Below are positions 57,345 through 64,000 of a DNA stretch of 64,000 bases, one piece after another (positions within the stretch are counted from its first letter, which is position 1; each line of letters starts with the position of its first letter). The notes below the pieces were generated by a model. It saw only the letters and a list, made by a program, of their open reading frames with translations, did not search any database and had not been told where the DNA came from. The DNA is from Schlegelella_A sp965246805 (lineage in GTDB: Bacteria; Pseudomonadota; Gammaproteobacteria; Burkholderiales; Burkholderiaceae_C), in NCBI GenBank assembly GCA_965246805.1, contig CBDFFO010000003.1, forward strand, positions 1-64,000. Reading direction: 5' to 3'. Position numbers and translations under genes: made by a program.

Positions 57345-59963
57345 ATGCCGAAGCCTCCGAAGACGCCGAGCGCGCCGCTCGCGCATTACCACGCGAAGCG
57401 CGATTTCGGCATCACGTCGGAGCCTGCCGGCAGGGCGCCGGAGCCGTCTGCGCCGCGCGGCGCGAAGGCGGCTCGCGCCAAGACAGGACACGTGCTGGCG
57501 TTCGTGATCCAGAAGCATTGGGCGAGCCGCCTGCATTACGACTTTCGCCTCGAGTGGAACGGGGTGCTGCTCAGCTGGGCGGTGCCGAAAGGCCCGTCGT
57601 ACGACCCGTCGAAGATGCAGATCGCGATCCATGTCGAAGACCACCCGCTCGACTACGCGGCCTTCGAAGGCACCATCCCGCCGAAGCAATACGGCGCCGG
57701 CACCGTCATCGTCTGGGACAACGGCGGGTGGGAGCCGACGGTCGACGTGGCGGCCGGCCTTCAGGCCGGCAAGCTCATCTTTCGACTGCACGGCCAGAAG
57801 CTCGCCGGCCTGTGGGAGCTGGTGCGCATCGCCAAGCCGGGCGACAAGCAGGACCCCTGGATGCTGTTCAAAAAAAAGGACGAATGGGCGCGGCCGCTCG
57901 CCGACTACGACGTGATCACCGCACTGCCCGACAGCGTGATCGCGAACCCTCTCGGGCCTGTCGAAGAGCGCGAACCACGCATCGGCCGACCCGCACCTGT
58001 GTTGGCGAGCGCGCGCGCGGGTGGACCCGATCTCGCCAACGCGAAGAAGGCTGCGCTCCCGGCCAAGCTCGCGCCGCAGCTCGCCACGCTGGCGAAGGCC
58101 GCGCCGGCGGGCGACTGGATCGTCGAGACCAAGTTCGACGGCTATCGCGTGATGGCACGCATCGACAAGGGCCAGACGCAGCTCATCACGCGCGGCGGCC
58201 ACGACTGGACTCGGAAGATGAAGGCGCTCGCGAAAGCGATCGACGCGCTCGGCATCGAGAGCGCGTGGCTCGACGGCGAGATCGTCGTGATGAATGCGCG
58301 CGGCGTGCCCGACTTCAACGCCTTGCAAAACGCGATGGACAACGCCGGCAGCGCCGACATCGACTACTTCGTGTTCGACCTGCCGTTCCACGGCGGCCTC
58401 GACCTGCGCGCGGTGCCGCTCATCGAACGGCGCGCGCTGTTGAAGCAGGTGATCGAAAGCGGCGCCGCGGCGCGCACCGACGACGCCCCCGACTGCGTGC
58501 GCCTCAGCCAGAGCTTCGATGCGCAACCCGCGCAGATGCTGGAGGCGGCCTGCAAGATGGAGCTCGAAGGCATCATCCTGAAGCGGCCCGATGCGCCTTA
58601 TGAGTCGCTACGCACTGAAACCTGGCTGAAGCTGAAGTGCGCGCAGCGCCAGGAGTTCGTGGTCTGCGGCTTCACCGACCGCTCGGGTTCGACGAACGAT
58701 GTGGGCAGCCTGTTGCTCGGCGTGTACGACGGCGGCACGTTGACATACGCCGGCAACGTCGGCACCGGCTGGAACGCGAAGACCGGCCACGAGCTGCACG
58801 AAAAACTCTCGAAGCTCGAGGTGAAGGCGCCACTCTTCGACGCCGCCGCGATCCTGCCCGGCCGCTGGTCGCGTCGCACGTCGGGCACCGAACGCTGGGT
58901 CCGCCCGACCCTGGTGGCCGAAGTGTCGTTTCGCGAATGGACACCCGATCGGCACGTGCGACACGCCGTGTTCCAGGGCTTGCGGCTCGACAAGTCGGCG
59001 GCCGGCGTGGTGCGCGAAATCGCCGCTGACCTGGCGATGCCTGGCGTGCCGAAGGGCGTCTCGTCGAAGCCGGCCAAGCCAGCCGCAAGCTTCAAGGTGA
59101 CCCACCCCCAACGCGTCATCGATCCTTCGACCGGGCTCACCAAGGTCGCGCTCGTGCGCTATTACGAGAGCATCGCCGAACGCATGCTGCCGCACCTGGC
59201 CGGAAGGCCGGTCTCGCTGGTGCGCGCGCCTGAAGGCATCACCGGCGAACTGTTCTTCCAGAAGCACCTCGAAGGCCGGATGCCGGGCGTGCGAGAGCTC
59301 GACCCTTCGCTCTGGCCCGGCCATGCGTCGATGCTCGGCATCGACAGCGTCGAAGGGCTCTTGGCGGCGGCGCAGCTTAACTCGATCGAGTTCCACACCT
59401 GGAATTCGACGGTCAAACGAATCGACAAGCCCGACCGCGTGATCTTCGATCTCGACCCCGGAGAAGGCGTGACCTGGGCGCATGTGCAGGAAGCGGCGCT
59501 GCTGGTGCGCGCGATGCTCGATGCGCTGTCATTGCAGAGCTGGCTGAAGACCAGCGGCGGCAAGGGCCTGCATGTGGTGGTGCCTCTCGCACCGAAGCTC
59601 GCCGACGAGGTGGTGAAGGGCTTTTCGCAAGCGGTCGTGCAGCACCTCGCGACGACGATTCCGCAGCGATTCGTCGCCAAGAGCGGCGGCGGCAACCGCG
59701 TCGGCAAGATCTTCGTCGACTGGATCCGCAACGGCCGCGCGCAGACCACCGCCGCCGCGTTCTCGGCAAGGTCGCGGCCAGGGCTCGGCGTCTCGATGCC
59801 GGTCGGTTGGGACCAGCTGATGACTTTGAAGAGCGGCGCGCAATGGAGCATCACGACCGCGCGTGAGTACGTGAGCTTCGAGCAGGTCGATCCGTGGCTC
59901 GGCTATTGGACCTGCCGACAGACGCTCACGGTAGGCATGAAGACCTTGGGTTGGAAACCGTAA
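57345..59963 (+). CDS. ligD: NHEJ ATP-dependent DNA ligase LigD (phosphoesterase-ligase-polymerase)
   Basis: Multifunctional enzyme of bacterial non-homologous end joining. The 872 residues have three domains: a 3'-phosphoesterase (about 15-190) with HYDFRLEWNGVLLSWAVPKGPS and HPLDYAAFEGTIP; an ATP-dependent ligase (about 235-540) with the nucleotidyl-lysine K263 in ETKFDGYR, and EGIILKRPDAPY; and a C-terminal primase/polymerase (about 580-870) with the catalytic IFDLDPGEG and LKTSGGKGLHVVVPL. This PE-LIG-POL order matches LigD of Pseudomonas and other proteobacteria, while mycobacterial LigD has POL first. The start is the ATG at 57345, as sequence before it is not conserved. The partner ku is 2.2 kb downstream. 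Confidence 0.96.
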   Translation: MPKPPKTPSAPLAHYHAKRDFGITSEPAGRAPEPSAPRGAKAARAKTGHVLAFVIQKHWASRLHYDFRLEWNGVLLSWAVPKGPSYDPSKMQIAIHVEDHPLDYAAFEGTIPPKQYGAGTVIVWDNGGWEPTVDVAAGLQAGKLIFRLHGQKLAGLWELVRIAKPGDKQDPWMLFKKKDEWARPLADYDVITALPDSVIANPLGPVEEREPRIGRPAPVLASARAGGPDLANAKKAALPAKLAPQLATLAKAAPAGDWIVETKFDGYRVMARIDKGQTQLITRGGHDWTRKMKALAKAIDALGIESAWLDGEIVVMNARGVPDFNALQNAMDNAGSADIDYFVFDLPFHGGLDLRAVPLIERRALLKQVIESGAAARTDDAPDCVRLSQSFDAQPAQMLEAACKMELEGIILKRPDAPYESLRTETWLKLKCAQRQEFVVCGFTDRSGSTNDVGSLLLGVYDGGTLTYAGNVGTGWNAKTGHELHEKLSKLEVKAPLFDAAAILPGRWSRRTSGTERWVRPTLVAEVSFREWTPDRHVRHAVFQGLRLDKSAAGVVREIAADLAMPGVPKGVSSKPAKPAASFKVTHPQRVIDPSTGLTKVALVRYYESIAERMLPHLAGRPVSLVRAPEGITGELFFQKHLEGRMPGVRELDPSLWPGHASMLGIDSVEGLLAAAQLNSIEFHTWNSTVKRIDKPDRVIFDLDPGEGVTWAHVQEAALLVRAMLDALSLQSWLKTSGGKGLHVVVPLAPKLADEVVKGFSQAVVQHLATTIPQRFVAKSGGGNRVGKIFVDWIRNGRAQTTAAAFSARSRPGLGVSMPVGWDQLMTLKSGAQWSITTAREYVSFEQVDPWLGYWTCRQTLTVGMKTLGWKP

Positions 59964-60015
59964 GGCGGCGTCGCTTGCAGGCGCTCGAGCCCGCGCCGGC
60001 GTGCCCGATGCCGGC

Positions 60016-60945
60016 TCACGCGAGCGCGCGAGCGATGGCGAGATAGATCGGCACCCCGAAGAGCACGTTGAACGGAAACGTGACGCCGAGCACGAGCCCG
60101 ATCGACAGCGACGCATCGGCTTGCGGAAGGCTGGTCCGCATCGCCGTCGGCGCCGCGATGTAGCTGGCGCTCGCCGCGAGCGTGGCCAGCGTGGCGGCAC
60201 CACCGACCGATAGGCCGAGCCAGGTGCCGACGGCTGCACCCGCCGCGCCGAGCAAGACCGGCGCCAAGATGGCGAACGGCACCAGCTTCCAATGCGAGCG
60301 CCACGCGCCCAGGCGAGCGCCGGCCACCAACCCGAGCTCGAGCAGATAGAACGCGAGCACGCCCTTGAAAGCCGCATAGAACACAGGCTCGATGGCGACG
60401 ATGCCAGCCTTGCCGACGGCCGCACCGATGACCAGGCCGCCCACCAGCAACAACACGCTCTTGCCGAAGAAGACCTCGTGCCAGATGGCCTTGAGCGTGC
60501 CCCGCTCCGCGCCCGACCCGACGCGCGCGAGCAAGATGCCGGCGATGATCCCGGGCGATTCCATCAACGCGACCCAGAGTGCCGAGTGCGCTTCTGGTTT
60601 TTCTCCTTGCGCTGCGAAGTACGCGGTGCCGACCGCGAACGTCACGACGCTGACCGAGCCGTAGTGCCCGGCCACGGCGCCACTGTCGACGGCGCCGAGA
60701 CCCAGCATGCGCAGCACGGGAAACAGCACGAAGGGCGTCGCGAACCCGAACCCCACGCAGGCGAGGATCTGCGGCACCAGGCTCCATGAGGCCGCGTGAG
60801 CGAGCTCGACGCCGCCGCGAACCCCGATCGAGATCAGCAGATAGATCGAAATCGCCTCGAGAAATGCGGGCGGCAAGGTGAGATCGCTCTTCACCAAGCG
60901 AGCGATGACGCCGAGCACGAAAAACAAAACGACGACGTCAGGCAT
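60016..60945 (-). CDS. Sodium-dependent bicarbonate transporter SbtA-like permease
   Basis: A 309-residue membrane protein of the Sbt_1 family, best known from cyanobacterial SbtA, which imports HCO3- with Na+. It has about ten helices and the pattern ISIGVRGGVELAH, GHYGSVSVVTFAVGTAYF and ASASYIAAPTAMRTSLPQADASLSIGLVLGVTFPFNV, all typical of the family. I use the ATG at 60945 (MPDVVVLFF) rather than a longer frame to 60972. It is divergent from a LysR gene across 71 bases. Whether it serves CO2 fixation or another carboxylation is open. Confidence 0.87.
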   Translation of the reverse strand: MPDVVVLFFVLGVIARLVKSDLTLPPAFLEAISIYLLISIGVRGGVELAHAASWSLVPQILACVGFGFATPFVLFPVLRMLGLGAVDSGAVAGHYGSVSVVTFAVGTAYFAAQGEKPEAHSALWVALMESPGIIAGILLARVGSGAERGTLKAIWHEVFFGKSVLLLVGGLVIGAAVGKAGIVAIEPVFYAAFKGVLAFYLLELGLVAGARLGAWRSHWKLVPFAILAPVLLGAAGAAVGTWLGLSVGGAATLATLAASASYIAAPTAMRTSLPQADASLSIGLVLGVTFPFNVLFGVPIYLAIARALA

Positions 60946-60991
60946 GGGTCGGACTGTGCAAGGCAAACGCATTGGCGTCTAATGATCGTTG

Positions 60992-61009
60992 TCGATGTTT
61001 TTCATCGGA
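60992..61009 (+). promoter_or_regulatory. Likely LysR operator between the sbtA-like and lysR genes
   Basis: An inverted repeat CGATG-TTTTT-CATCG (60993-60997 and 61003-61007) with T60992-N11-A61004 fits the T-N11-A consensus of LysR-type regulators. It is eight bases upstream of the lysR ATG and about 50 from the sbtA-like start, where auto- and cross-regulation are usual. Confidence 0.55.
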
Positions 61010-61016
61010 TTTCACA

Positions 61017-61949
61017 ATGAATCGATTTTCGGTTCCGCGAGCCACCTTCGTGCAGCTTCGAAGCTTCGAGGCGGTGGCGCGCCTCGGCAGCGTCACCCGC
61101 GCCGCGCACGAGCTGCATCTGGCCCAGCCGACCGTTTCAACGCAACTGAAGGAACTGGCAAGCGGCCTCGGCCATGCGGTTGTGGTGCCAGCCGGCCGCG
61201 GCATTCGCCTGACCGACGCCGGACTCGAGTTGCAGCGCGTGGTCGGCGAGATGTTCGAGCGCTGGGGGGCGTTCGAAGAGGCCGTGCACCAGCGCACCGG
61301 GCACGTTCGCGGCGTGCTTCGCATCTCCGGCGTCACGACCTCCGAATACTTCGTCGCGCGCTTGCTGCGCGCTTTTCTCGCGCAGTTTCCCGACGTTCAG
61401 ATCGAACTCGCGGTGGAGAACCGAGGCAAGGTGGTCGAGCGCCTGGGTCGCGGCGACGACGCCTGCGCGATCATGATGTTGCCACCCGTCGATCGCCACC
61501 TCGACACCTTGCCCTTCCTCGCCAACCCGCTGGTGCCCATCGTGAGCGAGGGGCACGCGTGGGCCCGCCGCGCAGGGTCCAGGCGCCGTTCTCCTTTGCC
61601 GCTTGCCGACTTCCTCGCCGGTCCGCTGCTGCTGCGCGAACCCGGGTCGGGCACCCGGCGCGTCACCGAGCTGCATGCCGCCGAGCATGGCGTCGTCATC
61701 GAGGCCCGCATGACGCTCGGCAGCAACGAGGCCATCAAACACGCGGTCGCCGCCGGGCTCGGCGTGGCCATCGTTTCGCGGCACGCCCTCGCCACCGACC
61801 CCACGCGCGACGGGCTGGCCGTGGTCGATGTGGACACGCTCCCGATCGAGCGCTCGTGGCAGGTGGTGTGGCGTACCGACCGAAGCCTCGCGGCGGCGCC
61901 ACGGGCTTTCATTGAATACGTTCGCATGCACGCCGAGCGCGGGGCCTGA
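61017..61949 (+). CDS. LysR-type regulator (CbbR/CmpR-like)
   Basis: A 310-residue transcription factor. The N-terminal helix-turn-helix reads LRSFEAVARLGSVTRAAHELHLAQPTVSTQLKELAS, closest in form to CbbR-type regulators, followed by a co-inducer-binding domain (VRGVLRISGVTTSEYFVARLL; later ARMTLGSNEAIKHAVAAGLGVAIVSRHAL, the usual CbbR ending). It is divergent from the SbtA-like transporter and probably controls it. The ATG at 61017 is set by the HTH position. No rbcL or other Calvin-cycle gene is in the window. Confidence 0.9.
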   Translation: MNRFSVPRATFVQLRSFEAVARLGSVTRAAHELHLAQPTVSTQLKELASGLGHAVVVPAGRGIRLTDAGLELQRVVGEMFERWGAFEEAVHQRTGHVRGVLRISGVTTSEYFVARLLRAFLAQFPDVQIELAVENRGKVVERLGRGDDACAIMMLPPVDRHLDTLPFLANPLVPIVSEGHAWARRAGSRRRSPLPLADFLAGPLLLREPGSGTRRVTELHAAEHGVVIEARMTLGSNEAIKHAVAAGLGVAIVSRHALATDPTRDGLAVVDVDTLPIERSWQVVWRTDRSLAAAPRAFIEYVRMHAERGA

Positions 61950-62136
61950 TCGGGTTTAACGGCGGTGGCGGGCGCACGCAGCAAGTCAAGCATCGAGGCT
62001 TGTTCGGCATTCGGGCTGTCGCACCGAGCCCACAGGTGAGGCCAGCCCGGCATTGAGCCGATCCTGCGCTTGCCCGTATGCTCAACCTCCGCCCAGCCCA
62101 ACCGGGGCCACGGCGGCCGCTACAAGGAGACCCCCG

Positions 62137-63150
62137 ATGGCTGCCCGTTCAATCGCCTCGCTTTCGTTGTCGTTCGGCCTCGTGTCGATCCCGGTCAAGC
62201 TCTATTCGGCGACCGAGAGCGCCGCCTCGGTTCGCTTCAACATGCTCGCCAAGGACGGCTCGCGGCTGAAGCAGCAATACGTTTCAGAGAAAGACCAGAA
62301 AGTCGTTGAACGCGCCGACATGGTGAAGGGCTACGAGTTCGAGGCCGACCACTTCGTGCTGTTCGAACCCGACGAGCTGAAGGCGCTGCAGGAAAGCCCG
62401 AGCCACACGATCGACATCGTCGCGTTCATCCCATCGCAGGCGGTCGACCCGATCTTCTACGACAAGGCCTACTTCCTGGCGCCCGACAAGCGCGGCGCCA
62501 AGCCGTACAACCTGCTGCTCGAAGCGATGCGCGAGAGCGGCCGCTGTGCGCTCGCGAAGTGGGCCTGGAAAGCGAAGCAGTACGTGGTGCAGGTGCGGCC
62601 GGGCGACGAAGGCCTGGTGTTGCAGCAACTGCTATACGCCGAGGAGGTGCGCTCGATGAAGGAACTCGCGATCGAGAAGACCACCGTCTCGGCCGCCGAG
62701 CTGAAGCTCGCAATGCAGCTCATCGACCAGATCTCGCAGGACACCTACGACCCGACGATGTTCGAGGACGAGGAGAAGAAGCGCATCCTCGCCGCGATCG
62801 ACGAGAAGATCGCCGGCAAGCACATCGTCGCGAACGAGCCGGTCGAAGCGGCGGGTGGCGGCGCGCAGGTGATCGACCTGATGGACGCGTTGCGGGCGAG
62901 CCTCGGCGCGCGTGGTGCGAAGGCGGAGGTCGCGGTACCGAAGGCGTCGACGGCCAAGGCGTCGGCAAAGGCAACGGCGCAGGCATCGGCGCAAACGGCG
63001 GCCGCTGCGAACGACGCGTCGAGCACGGCGACCGCGCCCAACGGGTCGTTCGCCGCGAGCGCACCGACGGAGCGCAAGGGCGTGCGCCGTGCCGCGAAGG
63101 CCGAGGTCGCCGACGCGGCAGCACCGGTGCGGGCGCGCGCAAGGAAGTGA
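62137..63150 (+). CDS. ku: Non-homologous end-joining protein Ku
   Basis: Binds DNA ends and recruits LigD. The 337 residues contain the Ku core: SLSFGLVSIPVKLYSATES, RLKQQYVSEKDQKVVERADMVKGYEFE, and KPYNLLLEAMRESGRCALAKW. The C-terminus (about 265-337) is a long Ala/Lys/Ser-rich tail that likely helps DNA binding, as in Pseudomonas and Mycobacterium Ku. The ATG at 62137 has AAGGAGA six bases upstream. The stop overlaps the GTG start of a MerR/TPR gene. ligD is 2.2 kb upstream with the SbtA/LysR pair between. Confidence 0.96.
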   Translation: MAARSIASLSLSFGLVSIPVKLYSATESAASVRFNMLAKDGSRLKQQYVSEKDQKVVERADMVKGYEFEADHFVLFEPDELKALQESPSHTIDIVAFIPSQAVDPIFYDKAYFLAPDKRGAKPYNLLLEAMRESGRCALAKWAWKAKQYVVQVRPGDEGLVLQQLLYAEEVRSMKELAIEKTTVSAAELKLAMQLIDQISQDTYDPTMFEDEEKKRILAAIDEKIAGKHIVANEPVEAAGGGAQVIDLMDALRASLGARGAKAEVAVPKASTAKASAKATAQASAQTAAAANDASSTATAPNGSFAASAPTERKGVRRAAKAEVADAAAPVRARARK

Positions 63151-64000
63151 CCTCGCCTTCCGGGTCGACGCCGGCAGCTGCCGCGTCGACCGACCTGTCG
63201 CTCCGCAACGTCCAGGACACGCTCGGCCTCTCGCGTGGCGTGATCGCCGGGCTCATCGCCGCCGGCTTCGTGACGCCTTCGCGCGGGCCGCGCAACGCCT
63301 GGCGCTTCAGCTTCCAGGACGTGGTGCTGCTGCGCACCGCGGTCGAGTTGCAGGCCGCGAACATCGGGCCGCGCAAGATCGTCGCGTCGCTGAAGAAGCT
63401 GCGGGCCGCGTTGCCGGCCGAGCTGCCGCTCACTGGCTTGCGCATCAGCGCGATCGGCAGCGATGTGACGGTGCGCACTGCGGGCGCACGCTGGCAGGCC
63501 GAGTCGGGCCAGCAGCTGCTCGACTTCGAGCTCGCGCCTGCGAAGGGCAGCGTGACGATCCTGCCGCTCCCGGCCCACGATGCGACGGCGGCTCGCAACC
63601 ACAAGGCTGCTGCGCTGTTCGCTCACGGTGAGTCGCTCGAAGCGACCGACAAGGCCGGCGCCGAGGCGGTGTACCGTCATGCGATGGCGACCGCCCCGGA
63701 GCGCGCCGACATCGTGCTCAACCTCGGCGCGCTGCTTTGCGAGACCGGGCGCTGCGGCGAAGCGATCGCCCTCTTCGACCGGGCGATCGGGCGTTTTCCG
63801 GCCGACGCGTCGCTGCATTTCAACCGTGCCGTCGCCCTCGAAGATCGAGGCCGCGATGCCGAAGCGCTCGCCGGTTACGAGGCCTGCCTGCGCATCGACC
63901 CGGCGCTCGCCGATGCCCACTTCAACGCCGCGCGACTGCACGAGAACCTAGGCGACGCGAAGAAGGCGGTGCGCCACCTGAGCGCCTACCGGCGCCTGCT
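63147..64000 (+). CDS. MerR-type HTH plus TPR protein, 3'-truncated by window edge
   Basis: A frame open from GTG 63147 to the window end, at least 284 residues. It starts MTSPSGSTPAAAASTDLSLR, then carries a MerR-like winged helix (SLRNVQDTLGLSRGVIAGL, AAGFVTPSRGPRNAWRFSFQDVVLLR, about 18-62) with an ordering RKIVASLKKLRAALP helix. From about residue 165 there are TPR repeats (AEAVYRHAMATAPERADIVLNLGALL, ALFDRAIGRFPADASLHFNRAVALE, AGYEACLRIDPALADAHFNAARLHE). The GTG shares four bases with the ku stop (GTGA). It is likely the regulator or accessory partner of the NHEJ genes. The 3' end lies outside. Confidence 0.8.
   Translation, partial: MTSPSGSTPAAAASTDLSLRNVQDTLGLSRGVIAGLIAAGFVTPSRGPRNAWRFSFQDVVLLRTAVELQAANIGPRKIVASLKKLRAALPAELPLTGLRISAIGSDVTVRTAGARWQAESGQQLLDFELAPAKGSVTILPLPAHDATAARNHKAAALFAHGESLEATDKAGAEAVYRHAMATAPERADIVLNLGALLCETGRCGEAIALFDRAIGRFPADASLHFNRAVALEDRGRDAEALAGYEACLRIDPALADAHFNAARLHENLGDAKKAVRHLSAYRRL

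Overview
The window is about 67% G+C and densely packed with genes on both strands. The gene families (DUF3460, DUF2164, DUF1841, DUF2242, the scpA and apbC/metG neighbourhoods, a Kdo hydroxylase) and the interspersed GC-rich hairpins point to a betaproteobacterium of the order Burkholderiales, probably of the Rubrivivax/Leptothrix/Methylibium/Piscinibacter kind. It reads as chromosome: no phage, plasmid, transposase or CRISPR signal is visible.

Region 1 (1-15.3 kb) is a formate dehydrogenase and selenocysteine island. After the end of moeA (molybdenum cofactor insertion), a COG4705 membrane protein, a 710-base decayed gap and two small genes come fdnG, fdnH and fdnI (periplasm-facing formate dehydrogenase-N), fdhE (assembly), selA, selB and selC (tRNA-Sec). 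fdnG contains an in-frame TGA at codon 196, followed by a SECIS-like hairpin, so this is a selenoprotein encoded beside its own Sec insertion machinery. Two small genes follow selC: a GcvH-like lipoyl carrier and a DsrE-like sulfurtransferase, overlapping by four bases. selD and fdhD are not in the window.

Region 2 (14.2-30 kb) is mostly housekeeping and regulation: apbC and metG (divergent), kdoO, DUF3460, scpA, a membrane hybrid histidine kinase, a MaoC/ParA pair, a KefF/KefC potassium efflux pair, a nitroreductase, DUF1841, a DUF1996 lipoprotein and a two-component pair (NarL-type regulator plus a kinase with an N-terminal receiver domain).

Region 3 (30-49 kb) is mixed accessory and envelope functions: a large FtsX-type permease, a DODA-type dioxygenase, msrB, several lipoproteins, azlCD, a crystallin/glycine-zipper protein, a ROK kinase, an M13 peptidase, an HSL-type esterase, and a PLP decarboxylase followed by an ATP-grasp protein.

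Region 4 (49-56 kb) is a complete oligopeptide ABC importer (oppA-B-C-D-F order on the minus strand), then mtnN.

Region 5 (56-64 kb) holds a truncated glycosyltransferase remnant fused against an alpha/beta hydrolase, then a bacterial NHEJ locus: ligD (phosphoesterase-ligase-polymerase order), ku, and a partial MerR/TPR gene running off the end. A divergent sbtA-like bicarbonate transporter and LysR regulator lie between ligD and ku.

Three copies of a CCCTCTCCC/GGGAGAGGG-type hairpin and one copy of another Burkholderiales intergenic repeat are interspersed. One copy supplies the last codons of kefC.
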